Source: Solea solea (Eukaryota > Chordata > Actinopteri > Pleuronectiformes > Soleidae). Taken from it: DNA of 64,000 bases. The translations under genes were made by a program, and so were the position numbers. This document shows positions 1 through 13,663 of the stretch, in pieces (positions within the stretch are counted from its first letter, which is position 1; each line of letters opens with the position of its first letter). The DNA is taken from positions 24,801,613 to 24,865,612 of the forward strand of contig NC_081135.1 in NCBI RefSeq assembly GCF_958295425.1, given 5' to 3'. Under the pieces are notes generated by a model. The model was given only the letters and a program-made list of their open reading frames with translations, searched no databases and was not told the DNA's origin.

Positions 1-1866
1 TTACATTACCGTTGATTGGAAAGAGAATGCCGAGAGAAAGAAACGAAAGAGAGCTGTGGTAATGCTGTCAGACTTTATCAGCAGATAGATTTTAAAGCAA
101 GCCCTACATAATTGCCCCAATCAAACAGCATAAAGTGACTTAAGAGCTCATTTCCATTTTAGACATAACTGCTGAGCAACCTCACCCCCCAAACCCAACA
201 TTTGCTTAAAGTCGGAATGGCAGCACTTAGTATAGCCTGCCTCTTAGATTTGATTGTCCATGTGGTGCTCTGACTGTCACTAAAGCTTGAGAGGACTTGG
301 GATTCAAATCATCACAGTTTCCATTTTGGCATTGCATACTTTTAAATCCATATTATAATTAATGGTGAAATGAAAAGGAATCTAGGAAGGAGATACTTAT
401 ACTCGGTCATCATTATTTCTGTTGTCTCAATGACCTCTAATAGTCATGGGAATGTCTCGGTCAGTGCTGATGCATTTTGTCGGCATTCAGAGTTTGCAGT
501 GCCACTCCCCAGTGCCCATCCCAGCCTCTCCTCTCTGTCCCGAGCAAGAATGACAGCTGGAACCTCAAAATGGCAGGGGTATTCAGTTAGTTGTGTGTGT
601 GTGTGTGTGGTCAGGCCATGCGTCTTCTCCGTGCTCGAGTCAGCTGGTACGACAGTGGGAATGCTCTCCATATGTTTGTAAGCCTCAGCTGACATGAGGC
701 GGAGAGCAGAGTCTAGACAGCGACGCGGAAATCCGATAAGTCACTGTCTCGCAGTTTGTATATGTGGTCCAGTATTGTGTGTGTGCTACAGAAAAGTTTG
801 GCGTGTGCGTGCTTGTGTGTCCTCAAACACAGTTTTTCCCAATACCATTGTTGACTCAACTGACAGAAATACAGGAGGAAGACAGCCATTTTGCCCATTT
901 ATCACCAACCGTGTGGTGAGTTTCCAGTAAATATTCATTAAAGCTGGGATCCAGAGCGACACAGGACATTTGTAGGTCAGCGTTCTGCTGTCGGTGAAGA
1001 CTGCAGCTTCTTATTAGTTGTGGATCAATAGGGCTAAACCAGGGATGGTGTCGCTGTGCTGGCATGGGTGTGTTTTGCTCGAGGGCAAGACGAATGCTGG
1101 TAACTAGTGTGTACTACCAACAGTGCGAGTAATTGCCCTGTAATACAGACATCACAGTCAGCCACCGAAACTCACACCCGACTGACACAGCAGTTTTACT
1201 GCAACCCCGACTGTTTTTTGTTATCCTGTTCCCCCTCCGTCTGTCCCTAAAGGTGTGTTTGGGAATAAAATGGTTTAACCCCCAGTCGAGTTCCCCGAAG
1301 AGATCAGTGAATCATTTGAGGTCGAAGCAAGTAAACTATAAGCTATTGCTATCTGAGCAGTACATTAAAAGTTGGTCGTGAATAATCACGGCTACTTCTC
1401 CTCGTGCAGTTCCTGTGTTTTTGTAAGTGATGATCCTCCCCCGTGACCCAGATCTGAGCTGTTCCTCTCTCTGGTTCTCATGTGGAGATGAGTGTCTGTG
1501 TGAAGTGTAACAAAGTTCTTCAGGGAGACTTCCTGCCTGCCACAGTGAATCAGTAAAGTGGCTGTAGCTGGAGACTGAGCAGAGGCAGTGTCTGCTTTGT
1601 GTTTTGATTTTGACTCTCTCGGCAGCACCTCTGGTTAACTGTCAGGACTGTCCCACGTCGCAGCTCTTTGCCAGGATTGCATGTGGCTGTGCTGGCTCAT
1701 CGCTACTCACCTGAAACTTGTCTTATGAAAACAACACAACAACTTAATAACTGATTTGAAGCCCATATGTTTTCATGCACACTTGAAGCTATACACCTTT
1801 TAATTGGACTACTGTGTACAGCTAGTGAGGAATTGATTTATTGAACGTAGTGTGTCTGGCTCCGCT

Positions 1867-1880
1867 ACACTAGGTGGCGA
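1867..1880 (+). promoter_or_regulatory. CTCF-like core motif (weak candidate)
   Basis: The sequence ACACTAGGTGGCGA agrees with the vertebrate CTCF core consensus CCASYAGRKGGCRS at 12 of 14 positions. It is a match by eye only. It lies inside what looks like a dispersed fish repeat, and no binding evidence is available. Confidence 0.2.
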
Positions 1881-3388
1881 TATGAGCCCTTTTAGCTTGT
1901 TGCTTTTAGGCGGTTAATGGTTTACCTGTGTCACAGTCGAAAACAACTTAAGATGATGGCTAGAGCAGTTAAGGATTTTTCGGTGGGCTGTGGTGCCGGA
2001 AGTGACGTACTGAGGGCCGGCTGCCAATGAAATGCCGGCGCCGGCAACTAGAAGTCCTGAAGTTTTCACTAAAATAGAGGATTTTGAAATCTCAGAAAAG
2101 TGGAAGAAGAGACTGCTTCTAAGTATATCACCTACAAGAAACGACTCAATGTCGCGGAAAAGAGCAGGGGTTTAGGGTCAAAAAATGTCACGGTAAAGGC
2201 TATATTTTGTAGGCATCGATGGCTGTATTATTCAGCTAGGTCCTTGGTTATTATGGCCCTCAGTACGTCACTTCTGACACCACAGGCCTCCGAACAATCC
2301 TCCAGCACCACCACCTTACTACCATCTATGAACTTAGAAAAATGAAAATAGTCCATCATTCAAAAAGAAAAAAATGCACCAGTCTGGAATGTATGCTGTT
2401 TTTCTGGCTTGTTGTCTTCTTCTGTGAGTTAAAGCCCAGGGGTGGGGAACTATGGATGATGCGCAAAGCCCTTAGGCCATTTTGGGTCTTACTGAGGATA
2501 TACATGCTTTTGTGATTTGACTCCTAACTGCGTTATCTGGGTGTGATAGTTCAACCCTGAGATATTTGTTTTCAATTTCAGTCCCACGTGTATATGTAAA
2601 GTCAAGGTTTAAGTCAGACTAGCACAGTAAATCAGTTTTTCTTCCTCACGTCATGTAAATGTACTGTGAGTGTTTAGTCGGGCTGATTTGCGTGGATCTC
2701 TGCCTCATATCACTGACACACTTAAGGGTACTCCAGCTACCTCCTCCTCGTCCTCCTCCAGTGAATAGCCCCTGACCTTCCTCCCCCACTCTTTTCTAAA
2801 CAATACTATGTCCAACCCACCTCCTTTTCAAAGAACACTATTAAGAAATTGCCCTCAAGTGATTCTGAGCAGATATCGTCTCCTCCATGACACTATCAGA
2901 GGAGAGATCTGCATTTAACGGCAGCATTTACATCAGAGTTTTTATGAGCACCTTCCTCGAACAATTAAAAGACAAAACACAGGCCCCTTCCCCCGCAGGC
3001 TTTTTTGTCTATTCCCTCCACCTCTGTGGGTTTGTGTTGGGAGTGATGATGATGATTATAATGAGTAAGATGACTCCACTTAACTCCTACACACACACAC
3101 ACACACAAGCTCTGTCCAAATCCACGGGCCGGATCCTCGTCGACCAGATGTTGTTAAAATGCATCGCAGCGCAGCGACGTAGGCTGTCCCATTTCAATTT
3201 GATTCATGCACTCCTTCAAATGCGGGCCGACGTTTGCCTGGCCATCAAGGATACGTTGGGTGGATTTTTGCCAGCCGACCATATCCCAGAATTCTTTGTG
3301 CGCCAGCGTAAGAATTGATGAAATAATTGGTATGTTTTTTGGGACATAGCTATTGAAAGAGAGGGAGAGAGAGAGATCCACAAAGAGC

Positions 3389-3391
<3 letters not shown>

Positions 3392-3428
<37 letters not shown>
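3392..3428. repeat. (GA)n microsatellite
   Basis: An almost uninterrupted GA dinucleotide run, preceded by a shorter impure GA tract from about 3356. Open frames across it in both directions are repeat artefacts (Arg-Glu or Ser-Leu runs). Confidence 0.95.
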
Positions 3429-3433
<5 letters not shown>

Positions 3434-4283
3434 CCCACAGTGCTCAGAACTGTTGTCCTTCAGTGCAGCCACACTCCCTCTGCTCTCTGTTCATCCCTCC
3501 ACCCGAAGAGATGTGGGAAACACACCAGGTGCTGTAACTATGGCGACTGATCCCCACCTGCACACTGCTGATGATCTACTGTGGTGGTGATAATGTTCAA
3601 AAATACACATGAGTGTAGTAATAAATGTCGCCCCCCCTCCCCCCCACCCCCACAATTTAGAACATTCACACACTTTGCCTTTTATGTTTTCCTACAAGAA
3701 AAGAGATGTGCGTGTGTTTGTGTGAATGCGTGTGTTGTCACTGCCTGAAAGGCAAAATGACTGACAATGGAATGGAAAAAAAAAATCTCTATTTGAAGTC
3801 GACTAATTAATAGTAAATTAGTTTCCTTTCCAATCTGCTGGCGAAATGTGCAAACGTGGAAAATGATAGCAAGCTGTCAATCACACAGAATCGAAGTACT
3901 GTACATAAAACCGATACAGCTGTCGGGCTCGGTTGTACACAAGCACGAGATGGATAATGACTGGAGATAGCGGAGTGTTCACGTTCTCTGAACAATAACT
4001 AACTCAAGTCTACTGTTCTGTAGCTCATGACAAGATAAGGCCGAGCCTTTTTGTTTTTGTTTGCCTTGCTTGGGTGAAAGTTTTGTCTGGATCAGACGTG
4101 GGACCAGTCCTTTGTCACTCACACAGTGAGTGGGGGATGTGTCTGTTTGGGGGAGGAGTGGGGGTTAGGTGGCATAGGCTTGGGGGGAAGGGGTTGATGA
4201 GGTTAGCGGGGGAGCAGGTGTGTCCATATACAGTTAATGGGTCTGCCAAAGGGAGTGGATGCATATGCTTAATGCACTGGTGG

Positions 4284-4600
4284 TGTGTGTGTGTGTGTTC
4301 TTGTATTTGTGTCTTTGTGTGGTCCAAAAAAGGGACATTTTGGCTGGTCCTCACATCTTTAAAGGAGGTTAAGACTTGGTTTTAGGGTTATGGTTGGACA
4401 TGGAGTTAGGTTAGGGTTATTTTTAAAGCACTAAGTTGTGATAGTTAAGGTTAGGGTAAGGGGTTAGGAGATGTGTTATGTCTATTGTCATTGTCATTGT
4501 AAGTCGCTTTAGATAAAAGCGTCTGCTAAATGACATGTAATGTAATATGAGGGTCCTCACTATGAATGAAGTGCAAACGTGTGTGTGCATAGGCTGATGT
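4284..4600 (+). repeat. Teleost interspersed repeat with an apparent nested insertion
   Basis: A GT-rich head leads into a segment containing GGCTGGTCCTCACA, then a run of GGTTAGG-like motifs, and resumes near 4551 with GGGTCCTCAC. A diverged copy lies in the opposite orientation at about 24050-24190. Between about 4486 and 4550 the repeat is interrupted by the short widespread fish sequence containing GTAAGTCGCTTTAGATAAAA followed by GCGTCTGCTAAATG, which looks like a separate inserted repeat tail. I cannot assign either family from sequence alone. Confidence 0.6.
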
Positions 4601-4766
4601 GAAAGAACCAGTTGGATGACTTGTCTTTTGACTGTTATTTTAAACTCTTTGTCTCCCCCACAACGGGCACAAACAATCGATGGTATATAGGCCATGACTT
4701 TGATTAAAAATTAATTGTCAAATTTAAGTGACACCCAAAACACTTAAACGGGACCCAGACATGCAT

Positions 4767-4781
4767 CACACACACACACGT

Positions 4782-4837
<56 letters not shown>
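4767..4837. repeat. (CA)n microsatellite
   Basis: A long CA run of about 70 bases with one GTG interruption near 4780. Confidence 0.95.
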
Positions 4838-7800
4838 AACTGTAACCATCTGTCACTTTGTGTGTTTTTGGCAAGCCTAGCATACAGTTCTTGGCTCTAT
4901 GCAAACAGCCATCTTCCATATAGTCCTCACAAATTATTTAGATAGATTCCAGGGTTTTATGTTATGCAGATTATGTGAAAAGCATAGAGTTGTTTGAAAA
5001 GGATTCTTCTTTATTTCAGTGATGTATGAAGCTGAAATACAATTCAAATTGGCAGCTGGATTCTTAAAGAACATGACCGAGTGGATAACTGTGTCTTATA
5101 TACAGTGGGGCTGAAAATGTAGGTAAAATACCTAAATTACAATTGGGATTTGATTGGTGATATCATTTTTTTCCAAGTCAAGCTTTAGTTTAAAATTCAC
5201 CGTATAATGGATTTAAAACATACCTGAGCATTAATATACAATACTTTAACAAACACAACCAAATTCTAATGAAAAGATGGGAATTTAAACATGTAAGTGT
5301 ATGTATTGATTAGCTGCCATAGAACATAGGATCATTGAAAGAGGTAATACAATTCAATTTGAGCCTTTGCAGTTAGCCGATTGCATTGTTTCTAATTGTG
5401 ATTTCCATTTGAAAAGATACAGGAATGCAGCTATTGTCCGTTAATAGATTGTTCAAATTGTACTTGCAGCTCTGAATTAAAGCCATTGCCCTTACTTGGT
5501 TTCTGTTTTTTTAAAGCTTATTTCTTGAAATCATCTTCCTTTCCTCATAGCCATCAATCAATAAAGGTGTCTGGTGGAAAATATCTGCTGTTTGTTAGTT
5601 CTCACAATATTGAAATAAACACAACCAGGTATTAACTTTGGACAATATGAACCAAAAATATTGATTGGCTACTTGTCACCATCTGTCTGGTTCATTATGA
5701 TAAGATTTAGTGTTTTCTCACAAGTGAATCAGACTTGGATGTTGTCAGTACGTTTAGATGCACAGTTTAATCGAGCTAAGGCCATAGTCTGACTAAGACA
5801 GGCAATCGGACAACTTGCCGAGTCAGAGTATACATGCAGAGGAGACATTTCATTTCAATTTATTGCTGTGGTTCTGTTTGTTTCGTACCTGCTGTACATG
5901 TTAATTGTGATACAAATACGTATGATTTCCGGCAGCATTACTGCAGTTTATATGTCTCGTCTTAGTCCGACTGAAATCGGACTAATGCGAGACAATCTGA
6001 GTTTTCTCTCCTCCTCTGTGCTTGTAGCCAGTGTCCTTGTTTGTGTTTTTGAGGGTGGGGCTTTGACGAGATGGCAGACAGCGGGGGTAATGCAACCTTC
6101 TTTTTCAAGCTCTTCTAAACTCCTACACCACATTTCTTTCTTTTATCCCCAGATGAATTTCGTTATCGATGGTATCTTGGTGTGAACAGGATTCAAACAA
6201 ATAACAGTAGATAAACAAGCCTAATTTTCAGTGAGTTCTGACACTGACCAATGGCAAGAATGATGTTTCTGCCCATATTATATTTATGCGTTATATTATA
6301 TCATATATGTGTTGCTGTAGCTGTAATTACAAAGCATCTGTTGTCGCTCACTGCTGCAAAGCTGCACAGAAGTAGAGTGATGTAATAATTCTTTGACAAA
6401 GCTTTAAAGTAATCATGTTTACCTCCGTGTTGAGGGACGGAGCTTTCAGCATTTCAAAAATGTTAAAATGAAGAGGGGATGGGGGGGCAATTCATCAGGC
6501 ATCAGTGCTGTGAATTTTGAAAAAATGTTTGATGAAAGTGTTTCTTAAAAGGATGAGAAGAAATTGCTGTAGTGCCGGTTATCAGTTTGAGATCATCACT
6601 CAGGAGGAAACAATGCAATTTTAGGGCTGTTTTACATGGTGGTGTATCAGGAAGGCAAAGTAGCCAAGGGTGTAGGAGGGAGGACGAGGAGGCAGCTGCT
6701 CAGCAGAGAATGGAAGATTATTATCTGCTCTGTGTTGTTGACTTTATTGACAAATACTACAGGCACCAGAAATGGAAAGGAGAATATATGAATCAGCCCA
6801 CGCAGACCAATCACATTCCAACACGGCTACATTGCCTCCACATTTAAGTTACGTTTATAGCACAGAGTCCACAGAGTCCTCCTGTGTACAGTAATACAGT
6901 GGCAAAGAAGAATGAATTTGCCCTGGAAGCCCCCCCCCCCATTGCTTACATCCTGGACTCACCAGCTGTTATGAGCAACAGCACAGGTGGGGTCATGACT
7001 GTTGTAGCCCGGGGGCCCATAAATTAGAACTAGTAACCATGTCGAAAGCAGAGCACAACATGACCCAGGTGTAGCACAAAGCAGGAGTCCTCAGAATTGA
7101 GATTAAGTCACAAAAATTGAGATTGCAGGTTGGCTGAGGACATGACTGCCGAGACTTGAAAGCCAAAAAAAATTCATGTTGTGCATTGTAAAATCCCTTT
7201 CTTATCATCTGAGTCTGATTATAAAGCGAAAGTGAGCAGCCAGGTAGCTTAGAAGATCTCAAACCAGAAGCAGATGGAAGTTGTTACATCTAATTTTTTT
7301 TTCCTTCTTCTGAAAATAGTAACTTCTTGAATCGTTGCTGTGGCCATGAAGAAAGGTCCAAAACATAACCGTCTGTAAAAACAATCAAACGATGTTGGTT
7401 TTTGATTTCATTTTAGTGGAGAATATGCAAACTAGATTTAATCATAGAGCATTCCACGGTGCTTATGGGTGGATTTACTGACGGGCAGAACCTGGCTAAT
7501 AGTAGTTCCCCCATTTCCAGTCTGCTAAGGGATAAACTAACCTGCTACTGCCTCTATGATTGTGTTTACCTGGCAAAAATAAGCTCCGTTACTTTACATG
7601 TCAGACAGTTTCAGCGCTGGCTCAAAAAAAGAAGGGCTCAACAATGTATTTGCATTTAAACCCTTTGGAATCCAGGCGAGGGGGAATAAGTGTACAGTAT
7701 GTTCATGCACTATACATGTGACGGTTTGTTTATGTTTGCGCTGCCTTCTGGCAAATTTTGTGCTTGCGGGTGGCACTTCAAAAATTGATGGGGGATTCGT

Positions 7801-10800
7801 TCTCAGCATTGCTGGCTGATGAAAACCTGTCCCTCTGTGTGACTGTACTCATTTTGCAGTCCTTTACAGTGTATGTGCACCACCCCAAGCGTTGCCCGCA
7901 TGCGGCATGTCAGCTTCATCTTTCGACTCACTCCATGAATGCTCCTCTGATTAGACCTGCGTGGGTGTAATGGGCAGTTGTTGGTAGTGTGCGTCAGCTG
8001 TTGGAGCTGCTTTCTGGCCTCTCCTGACGCCGTCTCCCTCTCTGACACTCGCTCTCTTTACTACAGTTGCACTGATTTGTACAATGACACACGTTTTTTT
8101 TAGGATGACATCCATATCCAGTGAGAAAAGTAGCAAGAAGCCACATATTTGCTTTCAATCAAAGTGAAATGTGATGCGTTTTCTTGTTGAATGTTATTCC
8201 ATCGGCGCGGGGCACTAATTGACCAATGTGAAATTTAAACGAAGCGCATACCGTTAATAGAAAACAATTATGACCTTGGCAGTCACAAGATATTGAAATT
8301 CAGGTTTTATTTCGTCGCCGCTTGAATCGCACCATATAGCCTTCATGATTTCATCTCTCATCTCGGAATCCCTCCGTCTCTCTCACACACTTGCTCTCTC
8401 TGGTAATGATGTTAACGGGGTCAAATGTGTTTTGGGGCCGAGAGGCGAGAAAGATGCCGAGTGATTTGGTGGAATGGCTAACTAGCTTTGGGATGTGTAG
8501 ACAGGATCCTAATCTTGTGTTCCGTGTTTCTGTGTCTAGCATTTAAATTTTCTTTGTAATCTGTACATATGAGCGCAGCACATATATTCACTTAGTTCTG
8601 TGCATTTCCGTGGTGTTCAGCACCCTGAAGGCAGCTGTCATTTCCTTTTTAGCCTCTTCCATCCTATTCCTCTTTTTCCTCCCTCTTCGCTCACCGTGCA
8701 GTCCTTTCCTCGACTCGCTGCTACCTTGCTGTCTGAAAGTTTTCAGATCCGTATGATGAGTCTGAACTTTCTTTGGGGACATGGGGAGGGGGGGGGGGGG
8801 GGCATTGACTGGGTCCAAGTTGGTTCATAATTAATTCATCTCTCACTGGCTATAGTTGCTTCACTTTTTCCCCCTGCTCTTCAACTTTCCCTGCAAAGTT
8901 TTTTGCAGAAAAGTTTCAAGGTGGGGGGAAGTTATCAGTACGAGCATATTTGGTATAAATCCAAGTACTGTGGACAGCCAAAAAGCCTCAGCAAAATTGA
9001 TAGAACCCCCTTTTTATTATGCTGATTTCTGAACAATACTCTTTTGATACCAATTTAATTAAGTCTGTTGCAAAGAATCCAACAAGAAAATAACATATGA
9101 ATTAACATATTAGGGTATAATTATTTTGCTTTAGCAGTTGACATTTAGCAGACGAACATGAAGCAACTTTCTGTTCTCATATTTATTCTATTTCTGCTCC
9201 CATATTATGGTGACACAAAGGAAGTTGATACCACAAAAGTATTGAATTTCGCTACTCAACCCTAATTAAGAGTTCAGTCATTCTAATTGTGTTGTTGACA
9301 TAAATCCAAATTTTCTTGATATTGGACCCAATTTCACACGTACGGCAAGAACAAGTTGTGTATGTGTTAATGTAAGTGTATGAATGTAATTAATAATGAA
9401 ATCACAATGGAAAGCGATGGTGGACGCCACAGATCCCAACATCAGCATATCTGTACACTGCTCTACAGAGACGCCCTCTTTATCGCTTACTCCCCGCAGC
9501 GTTTTATATTATACACCTTTCTAGGTGTGTAATTACAATGTGTCATAGAAGAGTGATGATGAATAATGGGCGTGAATTCAAGTAGCCTTGCTGCTGTTTC
9601 CACTGAGAATAAGACACTGGCCATAAATGATTGGATTAGTGTTTAACCCCCCTTCCACTTAGCATAATCCTCTTTGGGGCTTTTTCTCTTTATATGTGTG
9701 CACGTGTGTGCATGTATGTGTGCTAGCATGTATTGTGTGTGTGTGTGTGTGTGTTTTGGTCGTCTTCTCTCCATGCTCCAGCTGTTGGGACTGGAAGGTC
9801 GGGCTAAAAAGCTTGTCCGTGGTCATCCGCCACCATCTGACCATCTGGCCCATGTTGTTCCTGTGTCCAGTTAACAAGCTGTGTGGGAAGCAACTGGCAG
9901 CAGAGATGAGAGATAAGACACAGGAGAGTGATGCTGGAGAGAGAGAGAGAGAGAGTGAGGAGGAAGAGGAGAAGGGCTAGCAAATCATCCACAGTATTCA
10001 CAGATGGAGATGAACATTAATAATAGACAATCTTACACCTTATTGAGCAGTTATGGGCACTTGGTGAAGAAATGGGGGGCAGAGTGGGGTGGGGGGGGGG
10101 ATTGCGGGCCTAGGATTACTGTGGAAGGGTGGTGGGAAAAGAAGCGATCAGTTGAGTGTCTGCAGGGTTTGTCATTGTCAGCCTTTCTAAACAGCCTGCA
10201 GAGCGATGGGCACTTTGAAGTTTCACAGAGCTGTTTAAATCCTGCCTGAAAAGACGCAGAGAACCGCGAGGCCCAGAGAACAGACGGGAATATACAGAAA
10301 GAGAGAGGCGGAGAGTGAGAGTTACTGGAGGGTCAGGGCGATGGGAAGGAGGAGTGATGACAAGTGAAACATGGCGGGGAAGCAATGAGAGCAATCCGAT
10401 GTGAGGAGGCAACTCGTTTCAGAAGGATGACGAGAGACAGCTGAGCTACAGGGAAAGCTCTGAGTGCACCAACACGAATGCTGCGTCTTTTTTTTTTTGT
10501 TTTTTTTTCTTGGGGATGTGTGAGTAATATCTTTCCAGTGGTTCTAGATGAGGAGCTGCAATATGAGAAGCAGGGAAGAAGACTGGGCGCCGCCAGATGA
10601 GCGCACTGACATCACAGCAAAGTATAGCAGGAAACTGGGTACTGAGTCAGAATAGATGGTTGCTTCTCGGATCCTTCTGCACGCTCTGCCAGATTACACT
10701 TTATGCATTTTCAGTTTTTTAAGTCCATAATGTTTGATGCTTGGTGCAGACGTGATTTAAACCAATTTGAAATGACATCGTGGTGAAATATTCGTGTGGT

Positions 10801-10883
10801 GCAGAGGGGAAGAGAGTTTTCGAGCAGGATACAGTATCATGAAGCTCATTATAGTTAAATGGAAGTCTGTGAGACTTAGAATA

Positions 10884-10884
<1 letters not shown>

Positions 10885-10914
<30 letters not shown>

Positions 10915-10990
10915 TATATGTATATGTATGTGTATATATGTATGTGTGTATATGTATACATAATATATAATATATATATAATAGATAAAT
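10885..10990. repeat. (TA)n / TATG-rich microsatellite
   Basis: A pure TA run is followed by variant TGTATA and TATG units and further TA-rich sequence. Tyr-Ile-rich open frames on the minus strand are products of this repeat. Confidence 0.9.
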
Positions 10991-11413
10991 GCATAGTGAC
11001 ACAATATGGATGTAAGGATTTTGCAGCACTGACAGCTGGGTATTGTAGTTCATGCATCACGAAACCTGATTATAAATGTTTGTAGTGCAGTGTTGTTTAT
11101 GTCCGCCACCCCCAAGTCGACTTCTTAACTGCCACCATCTATCTTGGGAAGCTTTTCATCTTTTTTTTTTTTTTCACTCTTTAAAAATAGTGTAGGCATT
11201 TTTTTTAGTTGGTTCTATTCCCAATTACAGTTGTAAAAAAACAATTAATAAAACCAAGCATAAACAGTCAGAACGTCATTGACCGTGTCTTGTTATATTT
11301 GTTTAAAAGTAGCACCGTGACATATGTCGCACGATGAAGGAGAACAGCATGACAAATTAGGGAGGTGCAAGTGGAAAATGACAACAAATGACACCACCTA
11401 TTAATGTGTTCTT

Positions 11414-11744
11414 TAGAGCTGAAACAATTCATCGATTATTAATCTGTTACTAAATTAATCGGCAACTATTTTGATGATCGATTAATCGGTTTGAAGATTA
11501 AAACAAGATTTGCGATTGTTTAAGCTTCTTAAATGTGAATATGTTCTTAATTTCTTTGTTCTGGATAACAAAAATCATTAAAAGTTAATAATTTTGGTTT
11601 GTGGACAAAACAAGACACTTGAGAACATCATCATTTCCAGGTTTGACGTTTTCTGATATTTTCGCACCAATTGATTAATCGATTAATCAAGAAAATAATC
11701 GACAGATTAATCGATTATGAAAATAATCGTTAGTTGCAGCTCTA
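11414..11744. mobile_element. Non-autonomous hAT-type element (MITE)
   Basis: The element begins TAGAGCTG and ends CAGCTCTA, with imperfect terminal inverted repeats and several internal ATCGATTAAT-type palindromic blocks. It is flanked by near-identical 8-base direct repeats, GTGTTCTT (11406-11413) and TTGTTCTT (11745-11752), matching the 8-bp target duplication of the hAT superfamily. It has no coding capacity. The AATCGATTA-rich ends are typical of a very common fish non-autonomous element. Confidence 0.85.
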
Positions 11745-13663
11745 TTGTTCTTTAGCCTTCTCCAATATCCCTGCACATATGTTTTAGTTTTATATTTACA
11801 ACAGAGACATTCCATGTGAAACTCTCTGTAATTTACATCTTGATAAGTCGCGTGTGGGTCTTTATGAAATCACATCACGACGAACAATGACTTTAATCAG
11901 TTTTAATTCTCTTATGCCCCTTTTGACGGAGTTCAAATCCCATTCAAGTGAGTGACTCTAAATCAGAGATGTGTTCAGATTTGATCAGCTCATTAGTGAA
12001 ATGTGCTTCAAAAGGACTGTGAATGTGGACCTCTTGTTTTCTGCTGTCTTAGTGACTGAGTGAGCACTTTTTCATCCAGACACTGACACACAGCAGGTTC
12101 ATATTTCTGCACACATAGATACAGTTCACAGACATATACGACTTGATAAGAGTGAATAAGGGTGGAGGGTGTCGTGGAAGCCTGTGTGAGAAACTTACTA
12201 TGAGAGGAAAGAGGATGTTGAAGTTAAAAAGCTGTTGTGGTGAATTATTAATGCCAGGCATTGTGCCCAGAGACACTGCCTCTTACAGACTTTTTTTTTT
12301 TCTCTTCTCCTCTCCTCACACTCACATACACACGTGCATGCGCACACAAACCCAGCTGCAATCCCCAGATGCTTGTGCAGGAAACAGCGTACTTGTCACT
12401 CTGTCTGGATTTGGTGGGGGTGGGGGTGGGGGTTGTGGGGGGTTATGTGTAAGTGCTCTGTTGTCTCCGGCTGCGATGAGAGGGATGTTTGTAGCTGTTA
12501 GCTGAATGGTGAATGTTCTGTGGTGTGTGTGTGTGTGTGCGTGTGTGTGGGTGAGAGTGAGAGAATGCAAGAGGCTGATGCAAAATTATTTGATATACTG
12601 TATGTCGGCTGACCTAAATACAAAGCAACATACAGAACGGTACAAATCGGTCCGCACAAGTTTCATGTGGTGTTCTGTTGTTTTTTAAACGATTAAACAA
12701 GGACAACATTTGATAAAAAAACATATTTGTGAAACTACTACTACTACTAATATAAACTGAATTTGTAATTCTGGACAAATGCTCCCCTTTCCTCGAATCA
12801 ATTTTGACCCAACTGTATGTAATTAAACACGCCATTTTGGCATTTCGTCCGCGCAAATTCAGCGCGCTATTATTCACGCACGTCCTTGTTCAGGAATCAC
12901 GATGAGCGGTAAAAGCTAATGACGCATTGTGTTTATTATCGCTTTCATTGACCCAATTACCACGTTCATACTGTACATGGCCTGTGTCTTACTAGCTCAT
13001 GCTGACCTCTGTCAGAGCTCACAGACGGCGGCCTCACGCCGCGCTGTACAACAGCCACAGTGATCTCAGTCCTTTTGGTGAAGGTTAAACCTGTAATAAC
13101 AGTTAGCATGATAGGACGATGGCTGTAAATTGGGGTGTAAAATGTATCGTTAATGCACTATAAATATGCACAATGTACTTACTTCACTTCTTTTTTGTTT
13201 TTTTTTTTGTTTTATAATGTTCTCCCAGTGTGCTGGCCTAACACACTTCTTCCACACTGTCATATTGCAACAGCCTCTCGATTGATTGAGTTGAACAATT
13301 CTGGTCATATGGGTTGTTTTTGTTTAGAGTATTCTATTCTATTCAGTGCCTGCGTTGGTTATTCGTGGTCTGAGCCGTTGTTAACAATAAGCAGGAAGAC
13401 ATAAACACTGTTTACCTTAGTAGTCATGTCATCATCATCATTGCAATATTCAGCATACTCCTATGGTCTACATCCTTACTGTACATTTTTGGACAGTAAG
13501 TTAGTTTGTTTTGTGCTGCACAGCTCATCCTCAGAAGGTGCATGTCATGCTGTTTCTGTTCTCCCAGGAGATGTTGGGTGTATAAAAATCTGCCACCGGT
13601 TTTCTGTTTAAACTGCAGTTTTGTAAAGCCACCTTCTGTTTCTTTCTCGTTCTCTTTCTGTAG

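Larger units (their letters stand above)
1..13663 (+). other. Intron upstream of the D1 exon (5' part outside window)
   Basis: No convincing exon is visible here. The D1 exon begins two bases into a codon and its first residues look like the end of a signal peptide, so a phase-1 exon carrying the start codon must lie upstream, probably beyond base 1. The stretch holds simple repeats (GA near 3392, CA near 4767, AT near 10885), a poly-G run near 8789, a teleost interspersed repeat at 4284-4600 and a hAT-type element at 11414-11744. The open frames in it are short and of low complexity or simple-repeat composition. The last bases before the exon form a strong polypyrimidine tract ending in TAG. 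Confidence 0.7.

Noticed and set aside
370..681. 103-residue frame starting with a basic, then hydrophobic N-terminus, considered as the igsf3 signal-peptide exon
   Set aside because: The hydrophobic stretch is followed by a long unrelated frame, and I see no phase-1 GT donor placed to join the D1 exon. The real start exon is more likely upstream of the window.
2887..3318. 143-residue plus-strand open frame
   Set aside because: It spans a CA microsatellite and what looks like a dispersed repeat, and I recognise no domain.
9133..9165. Possible copy of the CGTCTGCTAAATG fish repeat tail, inverted
   Set aside because: Only about 14 bases match before divergence, which is too short to call.
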